Shown one piece after another: positions 1-5,658 of a stretch of 9,793 nt of DNA. Within the stretch, counting starts at the first letter, position 1. Every line of letters begins with the position of its first letter. The stretch spans positions 1-9,793 of the forward strand of contig JBKOWZ010000105.1 of assembly GCA_046724665.1 (NCBI GenBank), read 5' to 3'. A model generated the notes under the pieces. That model searched no databases and was not told the origin of the DNA. It saw only the letters and a list, made by a program, of their open reading frames with translations. The translations under genes and the position numbers were made by a program. This DNA is from Actinocrinis sp046724665 (GTDB taxonomy: Bacteria; Actinomycetota; Actinomycetes; Streptomycetales; Catenulisporaceae).

Positions 1-72
1 CCTGTCTGCGGTGGGCGGGTAGCCGTGATGGCTCCGGGTCGCCGTACCGGAGTAGAGCGGTTCGTGTGCACG

Positions 73-86
73 ATGGTCCAGACCAT
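73..86. promoter_or_regulatory. DasR-like (dre-type) operator, site 1
   Basis: The sequence ATGGTC-CA-GACCAT has perfect 6-bp inverted arms around a 2-nt centre. The core TGGTC-NN-GACCA is the known core of dre sites (consensus core TGGTCTAGACCA), bound by the GntR-family GlcNAc regulator DasR in Streptomyces, and of the repeats found in Streptomyces chitinase promoters. The site overlaps the proposed -10 position of a leftward promoter, as expected for repression. The match is seen directly. The regulator's identity is inferred. Confidence 0.6.
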
Positions 87-101
87 TGCACGCGCTGTCA
101 A
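73..101 (-). promoter_or_regulatory. leftward promoter between two operators
   Basis: On the minus strand a perfect -35 box, TTGACA (101-96), is followed after 17 nt by GACCAT (78-73), a weak -10 (3 of 6 to TATAAT) inside operator site 1. Transcription would start near position 66 and run out of the left edge. No convincing start codon with a ribosome-binding site is visible in 1-66. If the operators are true dre sites, the target is likely a chitinase, chitin-binding protein or GlcNAc uptake/metabolism gene. The -35 box and spacing are seen; the target is inference. Confidence 0.45.
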
Positions 102-106
102 GGCTA

Positions 107-118
107 TGGTCTGGACCA
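107..118. promoter_or_regulatory. DasR-like (dre-type) operator, site 2
   Basis: TGGTC-TG-GACCA has perfect 5-bp arms around a 2-nt centre and is a second copy of the site at 73-86. Read as an inverted copy, the shared match is 13 bp. The centres are 33 bp apart, about three helical turns, so bound dimers would lie on roughly the same DNA face. It lies just upstream of the TTGACA box of the proposed leftward promoter, so the two sites bracket that promoter. Confidence 0.6.
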
Positions 119-141
119 ATTCCGTACCTGCCCGGCGCGCC

Positions 142-321
142 CTAGTTGTTGTCGTGCAGGGCGACGCGGTCCTCGAACTGTTGGGCCTTGCGCCGGATAT
201 CCTGGGCGGTCGCGGGTAGGTCGGCCTCGATCTGGTCTGCCAGCTCGTGGAGCCGCTGCGCGTAGGTGAGGCTGCTGCGCCCTCGCGGTGTCCAGTCGGG
301 GGAGTGCTCCTCCTGGGCCAT
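142..321 (-). CDS. small hypothetical protein (59 aa)
   Basis: I do not recognise this protein. The ATG at 321 was chosen because AAAGGAG (335-329, minus strand) lies 7 nt upstream; an in-frame TTG at 345 gives eight more residues but lacks such a site. The 59 residues are hydrophilic, begin MAQEEHSPDW and, after residue 18, look mainly alpha-helical and amphipathic (YAQRLHELADQIEADL, then DIRRKAQQFEDRVAL). There is no signal peptide, membrane segment or cysteine. The short charged helices could form a helical hairpin or a protein-protein adaptor. It ends just upstream of the operator-flanked leftward promoter, so it is probably transcribed separately from the gene beyond the left edge. It is supported as a gene by its strong ribosome-binding site and actinobacterial codon pattern, not by homology. 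Confidence 0.6.
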   Translation of the reverse strand: MAQEEHSPDWTPRGRSSLTYAQRLHELADQIEADLPATAQDIRRKAQQFEDRVALHDNN

Positions 322-490
322 GCTCGATCTCCTTTGATCGGTCAACGTCCCCCCTGGTCACTGCCTGGTTGTGCGGACTGCGGTCGAGCTCCCGCCGATC
401 CGGCGGGCGGGCTTGATGAGCGCCCTCAAACAGAAGTCTGATACGTGGCGTCGCCCGAATACTTCTTCAAGGTGGCCTAGGCTCTGGAGG

Positions 491-508
491 CCCTCGCTTC
501 GCTCAGGG
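491..508 (-). terminator. possible hairpin at the end of the 65-aa gene
   Basis: CCCT...AGGG arms (491-494 and 505-508) enclose an imperfect inner stem around a GAA loop when read on the minus strand. The right arm overlaps the stop codon of the small gene ending at 503. There is no T-run, so this would be a weak, actinomycete-style terminator at best. The rest of 322-502 holds the ribosome-binding site of the 59-aa gene and nothing else I can identify. Confidence 0.25.
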
Positions 509-700
509 CTCGGCCTCGGTCTCGGGGATGGGGGAGGCGACGGCACCGTGCGTGACCGCGGTGTGCAACCTGTGCCGAGCCTGGTCCACCATGGCCAGCA
601 TGCTGTCGGTCTCGCTGTCACCACTCTGTGCGGCACGTCGGATGATCGCGGCGCACAGCTCGCGATATGTCTTATCCAATATGGTCACCGCTTGAGTCAT
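503..700 (-). CDS. small hypothetical protein (65 aa)
   Basis: I do not recognise this protein. It starts at an ATG (700-698) preceded by GGGTAG directly against the start, a poor ribosome-binding site. The translation is largely helical: residues 1-25 (MTQAVTILDKTYRELCAAII) could form one amphipathic helix, and residues 30-48 (DSETDSMLAMVDQARHRL) a second. The tail (PIPETEAEP) is acidic and proline-rich. There is no signal peptide or membrane helix and only one cysteine. It reads in the same direction as the 59-aa gene to its left, 181 nt away. The two could be co-transcribed, but they share no sequence similarity I can see. Calling it a real gene rests on its plausible composition and the lack of any competing frame with a better case. 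Confidence 0.45.
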   Translation of the reverse strand: MTQAVTILDKTYRELCAAIIRRAAQSGDSETDSMLAMVDQARHRLHTAVTHGAVASPIPETEAEP

Positions 701-712
701 CTACCCAGCGTA

Positions 713-722
713 CTGTCACACT
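713..722. repeat. 10-bp direct repeat, copy 1
   Basis: CTGTCACACT occurs here and again, in the same orientation, at 823-832, 110 bp away. Both copies lie in the gene-free stretch between the P450 stop and the 65-aa gene; this copy is immediately upstream of that gene's ATG. A paired regulator site is possible, but a 10-bp repeat can also be chance. Confidence 0.25.
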
Positions 723-786
723 TTTGCAGAAGCCTCTATAAAAGAACTGATGTGCGACGTCCTGAAGCACTCTCACGGCTCAGTAG

Positions 787-799
787 TGCGCTTAGCGCA
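787..799. promoter_or_regulatory. 13-bp perfect palindrome (operator or small hairpin)
   Basis: TGCGCT-T-AGCGCA is a perfect 6+1+6 inverted repeat. It lies 87 bp upstream of the 65-aa gene and about 125 bp downstream of the P450 stop. It could be an operator for the small gene or, as RNA, a short hairpin ending the terpene transcript; the lack of a T-run makes a terminator less likely. The rest of the 701-924 gap shows only the 10-bp direct repeat. Confidence 0.3.
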
Positions 800-822
800 T
801 CGCAGACCAACCAGCGCGCCCC

Positions 823-832
823 CTGTCACACT
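823..832. repeat. 10-bp direct repeat, copy 2
   Basis: This is the second exact copy of CTGTCACACT, the first being at 713-722. The two copies flank the 13-bp palindrome at 787-799. Confidence 0.25.
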
Positions 833-924
833 GGCCAGCACAGATGCCGACGAGCCTGCTTGCCCGTCCGGGGTACTGCGTGTGCGGGCGGGTTCGTTGT
901 CACGGCGTCCATCAAGGGCCTGGT

Positions 925-2298
925 TCAGCCGGAAGCCGCGCCCCGCGGTTCGGGCACCATGCGCAGCGGGCCGGTGCCCAGGGAGGCGCGGGGCACCGCG
1001 GTGCCCGCTTTCGCGCCTGGCGCCCGGCGCAGCCGCCAGCGCGAGGCGATCGCGGCGAGCGTGAGCGTGATCTCGGTGACGCCGAACTGGTCGCCGACGC
1101 ACTTCCGGTTGCCCGCCCCGAAGGGCAGCATCGCGCCGCGCGGCACCTCGTCGGCGCGCCGCGGCAGCCAGCGGTCCGGGTCGAAGCGTTCGGGATCAGC
1201 GTACGAATTCGGGTCGCGGCCCAGCAGGTAAGGGCTGTACATCACGATCGTGCCCGGTTTGAGCAAGCGCCCGGCCAGCTCGACGTCGCGGGTGACGGTG
1301 CGGGTCAGCAGCCACGCCGGCGGGTACATCCGCAGCGTCTCGTTGAGGATCCGGCGGGTGTAGTCGAGTGCGTGTACGTCCTCGAAGCCCGGCATTCGGC
1401 CGCCGAGAACGTGATCGACCTCCTCGTGCAGCCGCGCCTCGATATCGGGGTGTTCGGACAACACGCGCAGGGCCCAGGCCATCGCGTTTCCGGTGGTCTC
1501 GGTGCCGCCGATCAGCAGGGTCAGGACCTGGTCGTGGATCTCCTGGTCGCTCAGCCGCTCGCCGGTGTGCGGGTCGTGCTCGTTGATCAGGATCGAGAGC
1601 AGGTCGCCTTGGTCCGTGCCGGCCCCGCGGTGGTCGGCGACGGTCTCGGTGATGATCCGGTGCATCCGCGCGTGCGCGTCGTAGTAGCGATGCTTCTCCT
1701 TGGTGGGAAGCAGTTCCATCAGGCCGGTCGGCGCGACCATCCGCTTGTACACGCCGCGCATGATGACCGGCATGCAGTGAGCGACTTCGGGGACGACCTG
1801 TGCGCCGACTTCCGTGGAAAACAGGGTGCGTGCGGTGACGCGCAGCGTCAGCGCATGCATCGCCTCATTTATGTCTATGGTTTGACCAGCTTGCCAGGTC
1901 GCCAACTCGGCCGCGATCTCTTGACGCATCAACGCGGCGTAGCCGGGAATCCGGGCAGGGTGGAACGCCGGCTGCACGAGCCGACGCTGGTGCTTGTGCG
2001 TATCGAAGTCCGTGGCGACTAGGCCGTTGCCGATCAGCACCCTGGTCTTCTCGAACAGCGGCCCGCCCTTGTCGAAGGTGCGTGCCTCCAACAGCACGTG
2101 CAGCGCCAGTTCCGGGTGTGCGGCCAGGTACGCGCGGCGCGGGCCGAACCGCAGTTCGATCAGGTCGCCGCGCGACGGCAGCGACGTCAGGAAGTCCAAG
2201 GGGTTGCGCAACAGCGGCAACACGTGCCCGAGCACCGGAAGCGCGCCCGGCGCCGCGGCGAGTGAGTAAGAGCCTTGAGTCAAGGGGGCGGTGGTCAT
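925..2298 (-). CDS. cytochrome P450, terpene-tailoring type
   Basis: This is a soluble haem monooxygenase, 457 aa, a normal length for the family. In order: the proline-rich PGALPVLGH start (17-25); the C-helix HxxxRR (HKHQRR, 101-106); the I-helix oxygen-binding GGTETT (264-269); the K-helix ExxR (ETLR, 320-323); a PERFDPDRW meander region (369-377); and the haem loop PFGAGNRKCVG (392-402) with ligand Cys400. All key residues are present, so it should be active. It needs ferredoxin and a reductase, which are not encoded here. AGGAG (2308-2304) lies 5 nt before the ATG, and only 12 nt separate it from the terpene synthase stop, so the two are co-transcribed and it most likely oxidises the synthase product. 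Its overall look resembles bacterial sesquiterpene oxidases such as pentalenene oxygenase (PtlI/PenI, CYP183), but this is recognition by eye, and the substrate is inferred from context. Confidence 0.93.
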   Translation of the reverse strand: MTTAPLTQGSYSLAAAPGALPVLGHVLPLLRNPLDFLTSLPSRGDLIELRFGPRRAYLAAHPELALHVLLEARTFDKGGPLFEKTRVLIGNGLVATDFDTHKHQRRLVQPAFHPARIPGYAALMRQEIAAELATWQAGQTIDINEAMHALTLRVTARTLFSTEVGAQVVPEVAHCMPVIMRGVYKRMVAPTGLMELLPTKEKHRYYDAHARMHRIITETVADHRGAGTDQGDLLSILINEHDPHTGERLSDQEIHDQVLTLLIGGTETTGNAMAWALRVLSEHPDIEARLHEEVDHVLGGRMPGFEDVHALDYTRRILNETLRMYPPAWLLTRTVTRDVELAGRLLKPGTIVMYSPYLLGRDPNSYADPERFDPDRWLPRRADEVPRGAMLPFGAGNRKCVGDQFGVTEITLTLAAIASRWRLRRAPGAKAGTAVPRASLGTGPLRMVPEPRGAASG

Positions 2299-2310
2299 GG
2301 CGGCTCCTGT

Positions 2311-3420
2311 TCAGCCGACCGCGGCGGGCGGCGCTGGTAGGAAGCGGGCGATGGGCGCGGTGAGGCTCAGCCAGCCGGACGTGCTGCCGTCCCAGACCGA
2401 ACCGTCGCCGAAGTAGCGCGGGGTGAGGTACTCGAACTCCTGGCTGCCGCCGATCAGGTGATCCAGGCCGTCGAGGTAGGCGTGCACGTCCGCACGCTCG
2501 CCGAGCGGGCCGTTCAGGACCCGGTCGCGCGCGGCGATGTACGACAGCTCGTGGAACTCGACCGCTTCGCACAGCCGGTCTACGGCCGCCTGGAGGCCGA
2601 GCCCGTCGTGCTCGCACAGAACGCGCACCACGGTCATCACGTCCCGCTGTGCGTACTCCTTGCGCCAGGACAACAGGTCGTTGACGATGATCATCTGGCG
2701 CCTGCAGTGATCGTGCACCTCGTCGAACGCGCCGGCCGACACCAGGTCGCTCAGGTCGATCCCGGCCGCGTATTCGGTCATCAGTTCGATGAAGTCGCAG
2801 CCGAAGCTGGAGATCCGCACGGCGATGCAGGTCTCGTAGTCGGGGATCCGGCCGGCCAGCTTCGCGCCGATCTCGGTGGCGCTCGCGGACAGGAACGCCT
2901 CCAGGCTCGCGGCGAATCGCGCGTGCTGGCGGGCGCTGAGCCCGGAGCCGATCCGCCGCCACAGGTCGCGGGCGGCCCGACCGTACCGGGAGACCGAGGC
3001 GGCCGAGGAGCCGGTGGGGTGCAGATGCGAGCCCTGATTTTCCACGCCGGGGCCGAACTCGGCCATGATGAGGGCGAACTCGCGTCTCGCCGCGTCGTCG
3101 CTGGCGCCGAGTGCGGCGTCGTCGGACGCGGAACTGTCGATGGCCGTGACGAACTGGTACCAGTCCGCGATGTCCCGCGCCCGCCGCGCGTCGGCCTTCG
3201 GCACGGTCAGCGGTCCGTAGATTCCGTTGCGCTGCCTCAGGAAGCGCAACAGGTCCTGTTCTGCGGCGAAGCACGCGCCGAGCATGGACCGCACCCAGCC
3301 GTTGGAGGCGATCTCGATCTGCGCGGCGTTGGGGTGGTAGGCGAAAGGCAGCAGGCGCGGTAGCTGCGGAAGGAAGAAGAATTCGGGAGCGGCGACGGTC
3401 TGGAGGGTGCTCTCAGACAT
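2311..3420 (-). CDS. class I terpene synthase with atypical Asp-rich motif
   Basis: This enzyme of the bacterial terpene cyclase family (369 aa, usual size) should ionise a prenyl diphosphate and cyclise it in the cytoplasm. Clear hallmarks are the pyrophosphate-sensor Arg202 in AVRISSFG, the NSE triad NDLLSWRKE (Asn247, Ser251, Glu255) 45 residues later, and the C-terminal Arg335-Tyr336 pair in YLTPRYF. The Asp-rich metal motif expected near residue 95 is degenerate: after DWYQFVTAI it reads D95-S-S-A-S-D100-D101, with the second Asp of DDxxD/DDxxxD replaced by Ser. I checked the codons and no simple frameshift explains this. Activity with one or two rather than three Mg ions, or an altered product, is possible. 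The N-terminal F14-PQLPRLLPF segment is typical of sesquiterpene synthases, so farnesyl diphosphate is the likely but unproven substrate. No ribosome-binding site precedes the ATG; a -10 box fits a leaderless transcript. The P450 follows after 12 nt. Confidence 0.9.
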   Translation of the reverse strand: MSESTLQTVAAPEFFFLPQLPRLLPFAYHPNAAQIEIASNGWVRSMLGACFAAEQDLLRFLRQRNGIYGPLTVPKADARRARDIADWYQFVTAIDSSASDDAALGASDDAARREFALIMAEFGPGVENQGSHLHPTGSSAASVSRYGRAARDLWRRIGSGLSARQHARFAASLEAFLSASATEIGAKLAGRIPDYETCIAVRISSFGCDFIELMTEYAAGIDLSDLVSAGAFDEVHDHCRRQMIIVNDLLSWRKEYAQRDVMTVVRVLCEHDGLGLQAAVDRLCEAVEFHELSYIAARDRVLNGPLGERADVHAYLDGLDHLIGGSQEFEYLTPRYFGDGSVWDGSTSGWLSLTAPIARFLPAPPAAVG

Positions 3421-3426
3421 GGAACA

Positions 3427-3456
3427 AATTTATCAGCATTCTTGCGCGCCGCCGAA
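3427..3456 (-). promoter_or_regulatory. promoter of the terpene synthase, probably leaderless
   Basis: On the minus strand TAAATT (3432-3427) matches TANNNT and lies 6 nt before the ATG, putting transcription start at or next to the A of the start codon. A weak -35, TTCGGC (3456-3451), is 18 nt upstream. The short AT-rich patch stands out in GC-rich DNA, and no ribosome-binding site lies before the ATG, which agrees with leaderless translation, common in actinobacteria. It would give the synthase-P450 pair its own promoter, independent of the methyltransferase ending 58 nt upstream. Confidence 0.4.
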
Positions 3457-3478
3457 ATAATTCAGGCTCCAGTTCGCG

Positions 3479-4303
3479 CTACCGCAGGAGCCTGCCGGGT
3501 TTGCGCGCGACCGCACCGAGCAACGGCGACTCCAGGCTGGCGCTGCGCTCCGGGCGCGGCCACCACGCGTTGACCGGCACGACTCCCGGAGACAGGACCT
3601 CCAGGCCGGAGAGCCACGGCTCGACCTGGCGCGGCGTGCGCGCGACATAAGGGATGCCGGTACGTTCCTGATACGCACGTGAAGCCCGATCTTGCACATC
3701 CGGTCTGCCAATCGACACCCCATGCGACAGCGCCAGGAAACTGCCCGGGGCGACGGCGCCCATGTAGTGGTGCGCGATCGACGCGACGTCCGCATCGCCC
3801 GGGATGAAGTGCAGCACTGCGAACATCAATACCGCGACCGGTCGAGACAGGTCGAGAGTTTGTGTCACAAGCGGATCGGTCAGTACCCGCTCCGGGTGAC
3901 GCAGATCGGCGTGTACCGCTTTGGCGCTGGGCGTATCGGCCAACAGGGTGCGGGCGTACTCGACGGCGACGGGATCGATGTCCACGTAGACGGTCCTCGC
4001 GTCGGCGTTGTCCGCCAATGCCACCTCGTGCACATTACCAACGGTAAGCACGCCCGAGCCGAGATCGAGAAACTGGGTGATGCCCCGTTCGGCGACCAGA
4101 TAGCGCACCACGCGCCGCAGGAACTTCCGGTTCGCCCAGACCGCCGCCGGAACGCGCGGCACCAGGCCGGCGATATACCGCCCGAGGTCCCGGTCAACGG
4201 CACGGTGATGGGAGCCGCCCAACCAGAAGTCGTAAACCCGTGCCGGGCTCGCCTTCATCGGGTCGATGTCAGGCAGTGACGTGTCATCGGCAATCGGCAC
4301 CAT
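3479..4303 (-). CDS. DUF574-family SAM-dependent methyltransferase
   Basis: This is a 274-aa member of the actinobacterial S-adenosyl methyltransferase family (DUF574/Methyltransf_19). Typical signatures in order: PARVYDFWLGGSHHRAVDRD (20-39), matching the family's ARVYDYLLGGKDNFAADR pattern; ANRKFLRRVVRYL (57-69); the SAM loop FLDLGSGVLTVGNVHEVA (78-95); the acidic ribose-binding YVDIDP (106-111); LDLSRPVAVLMFAVLHFIP (150-168); and the family-like end GAVARKP. The substrate is unknown for the family, which is often present in dozens of copies per genome. ATG 4303 fits the usual family N-terminus and may be leaderless or weakly led; ATG 4339 would add 12 residues. The frame stays open to 4594, but that part overlaps the divergent gene and has no family similarity. 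The gene points into the terpene synthase-P450 pair 58 nt downstream; a role in that pathway is possible but unproven. Confidence 0.9.
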   Translation of the reverse strand: MVPIADDTSLPDIDPMKASPARVYDFWLGGSHHRAVDRDLGRYIAGLVPRVPAAVWANRKFLRRVVRYLVAERGITQFLDLGSGVLTVGNVHEVALADNADARTVYVDIDPVAVEYARTLLADTPSAKAVHADLRHPERVLTDPLVTQTLDLSRPVAVLMFAVLHFIPGDADVASIAHHYMGAVAPGSFLALSHGVSIGRPDVQDRASRAYQERTGIPYVARTPRQVEPWLSGLEVLSPGVVPVNAWWPRPERSASLESPLLGAVARKPGRLLR

Positions 4304-4493
4304 GCTCACAGTTTGCCAGTGGTCACGGCCGTACGGCATGGTCTCTGCCGCTACGATCACATCGCGATTTCGCACGTCAGGCCGTCGATCGCAAAGAAGC
4401 GGCAAAGCAGCGTGGCGGGTCAAGTGCGGCTCTGGGCCGCTGAGTATCGTGTAGCCCGGCACATCCAGCGACCAACCATGAGGACCTGCCGAA
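4304..4493. promoter_or_regulatory. divergent promoter region between two methyltransferase genes
   Basis: This 190-bp region separates the minus-strand DUF574 gene from the plus-strand zinc-ribbon methyltransferase. For the plus gene, TATCGT (4445-4450) is a plausible -10, with only a poor -35 upstream (CAAGTG, 4421-4426). Its ribosome-binding site is TGAGGA (4479-4484), 9 nt before the ATG. Two short palindromes, GCCGTACGGC (4328-4337) and ATCGCGAT (4361-4368), lie on the DUF574 side and could be operators, but such words are frequent in GC-rich DNA. Confidence 0.4.
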
Positions 4494-5540
4494 ATGCCGT
4501 CTGGCGCAGTTACGAGCCCCTGGCCGACCGACGGACTCCAGGCCGTCCCGCAGTGCCCGCTGTGCGGCGGCGCCGAGCGGGAACTGGTCCACAAGGGCTT
4601 GACGGATCTGGTCTACTTCGACGCTCCCGGCGAGTGGGAGCTTTTCCGCTGCGCGCAGTGCGGCTCGGGCTACCTCGACCCGATGCCCACGCCGGAGACG
4701 CTGTGGATGGCGTACCGGCAGTACTACACGCACTCGACGGACGCTCCCGCGCGGGCTGGATTGCTGGCGACCCTGCGGCTGTCCGTCACCAACGGCTACC
4801 GGAACCTGCGCTTCGGTTCGAAGGACCACCCGGGGCTGCGCGTACTCGGCGCCCTCGTGCCGCCGCTGATGCCCGCGTGGGCGGCGACGATCGACTGGGA
4901 GTGCCGCCACCTGCCCAAGCCCGCGCCGGGCATGCGGCTGCTGGACGTCGGCGCCGGCAACGGCTACTTCCTCGACTTCGCCCGCAAGTGCGGCTGGAAC
5001 GTCACCGGCATCGACCTGGACGAGAAGGCCGTCGCGGCGAGCCGGTCGAGGGGCCTTGACGTGCGCAGCGGCACGATCGAGGCGATCGGCGAGGACGAGC
5101 GGTTCGACGGCATCACCATGGGCCATGTGATCGAGCACGTACATGACCCGCACGCCGTACTCGAGGCCTGCTACAAGCGCCTCAAGCCCGGGGGCTGGAT
5201 CTGGGTGGACACGCCCAACATGGACGCGCTCGGCCACGCCGAGTACGGACCCCACTGGGTCGGCGTGGACGCGCCGCGGCACCTGATCCTGTTCACGCCG
5301 GCTTCGCTGACGGAGGCGCTGAACAGGGCCGGATTCGTCAACCAGGAGCCGCTGCACGCCAAGCTGATCGCGACGTTCACCTGGGCGGCCAGCGCGGCGA
5401 AGGCCGCGGGCAGGGGCATGAACGGCGAGGACGAGTTCCGGGCTGCCGTCAAGAAGCGGGCCATGGACGCCGTCGCGCGCGAGACGGCCAACCCCGACGT
5501 CCGCGAGTTTCTGACGGTCAGGGCGTACCGGCCCGCGTAG
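4494..5540 (+). CDS. class I SAM methyltransferase with N-terminal zinc ribbon
   Basis: This 348-aa protein has two parts. Residues 20-62 carry CPLCG (Cys21, Cys24) and CAQCG (Cys53, Cys56), a four-cysteine zinc-ribbon-like module followed by GYLDPMP. Residues 147-245 form a Methyltransf_23-type Rossmann domain: SAM loop LLDVGAGNGYFLDFA (149-163), acidic GIDLDEKAV (172-180), TMGHVIEHVHDP (208-219) and LKPGGWIWVDTPN (230-242). The C-terminal region has APRHLILFTPASL (260-272), common in this group. Proteins of this layout often sit in glycan or specialised-metabolite clusters and methylate sugars or small molecules; the substrate here is unknown. TGAGGA is 9 nt before the ATG, which supports the start. 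It diverges from the DUF574 gene and precedes the LuxR-type gene by 118 nt. A prenyl-diphosphate C-methyltransferase role like that in 2-methylisoborneol synthesis seems unlikely, because I know of no such zinc ribbon in that family. Confidence 0.88.
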   Translation: MPSGAVTSPWPTDGLQAVPQCPLCGGAERELVHKGLTDLVYFDAPGEWELFRCAQCGSGYLDPMPTPETLWMAYRQYYTHSTDAPARAGLLATLRLSVTNGYRNLRFGSKDHPGLRVLGALVPPLMPAWAATIDWECRHLPKPAPGMRLLDVGAGNGYFLDFARKCGWNVTGIDLDEKAVAASRSRGLDVRSGTIEAIGEDERFDGITMGHVIEHVHDPHAVLEACYKRLKPGGWIWVDTPNMDALGHAEYGPHWVGVDAPRHLILFTPASLTEALNRAGFVNQEPLHAKLIATFTWAASAAKAAGRGMNGEDEFRAAVKKRAMDAVARETANPDVREFLTVRAYRPA

Positions 5541-5541
5541 C

Positions 5542-5560
5542 GGCCCTGTAAATCAGAGCC
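5542..5560 (+). terminator. short hairpin after the methyltransferase stop
   Basis: Immediately after the TAG stop, GGCCCTG (5542-5548) and CAGAGCC (5554-5560) can pair over six of seven positions around a TAAAT loop. There is no T-run, so termination strength is uncertain. Confidence 0.3.
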
Positions 5561-5591
5561 CTCAGGCAAACACGATGGACGCCCGGCCCTT

Positions 5592-5609
5592 GTCTGTTTT
5601 CTGACAGAC
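5592..5609. promoter_or_regulatory. inverted repeat upstream of the LuxR-type gene
   Basis: GTCTGT (5592-5597) and ACAGAC (5604-5609) are perfect inverted arms with a 6-nt spacer. The repeat is centred about 58 bp upstream of the proposed transcription start at 5659, a suitable place for an activator site, possibly of the encoded LuxR protein itself. It could equally be part of the upstream transcript's 3' end. Confidence 0.35.
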
Positions 5610-5646
5610 CTTCGTTGTAGCCCGCGGACGCGCCGCCGCGGCCTAG

Positions 5647-5652
5647 TACAGT
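5647..5652 (+). promoter_or_regulatory. -10 box for a leaderless LuxR-type transcript
   Basis: TACAGT matches TANNNT and ends 6 nt before the GTG at 5659, so transcription would start at the first base of the start codon. There is no ribosome-binding site before the GTG, which agrees with leaderless translation. The -35 region (GCGGAC, 5624-5629) is poor, so an activator may be needed. Confidence 0.4.
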
Positions 5653-5658
5653 GCGGTC

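Noticed and set aside
862..890. GCCCG...CGGGC pairing downstream of the P450 as a terminator
   Set aside because: There are only about five paired bases, a loop of roughly 18 nt and no T-run.
371..1231. Plus-strand open frame (286 codons) spanning the small genes and the gap
   Set aside because: The composition is low-complexity Arg/Ser/Pro-rich, there is no ribosome-binding site, and it runs through the gap and the end of the P450.
844..2022. Long plus-strand open frame (392 codons) opposite the P450 gene
   Set aside because: It lies antisense to a P450 with all catalytic motifs. Its own translation shows no recognisable domain.
1865..3274. Long open frame on the minus strand (469 codons) across the P450 and terpene synthase genes
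   Set aside because: It is out of frame with both genes, and its translation is Arg/Pro/Gly-rich with no domain, a typical shadow in GC-rich DNA. The two real frames there carry full P450 and terpene synthase motifs.
4328..4337. GCCGTACGGC palindrome as a specific operator
   Set aside because: A 10-bp GC-rich palindrome is expected often by chance in this base composition, and no second copy is seen nearby.
4304..4594. N-terminal extension of the DUF574 methyltransferase frame by 97 residues
   Set aside because: The extension overlaps the start of the divergent methyltransferase gene and lacks family similarity; the usual family N-terminus begins about 15-20 residues before ARVYDFWLGG.
4377..5357. 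Minus-strand open frame opposite the zinc-ribbon methyltransferase
   Set aside because: The plus frame carries a clear zinc ribbon and SAM-binding motifs; the antisense frame has none.
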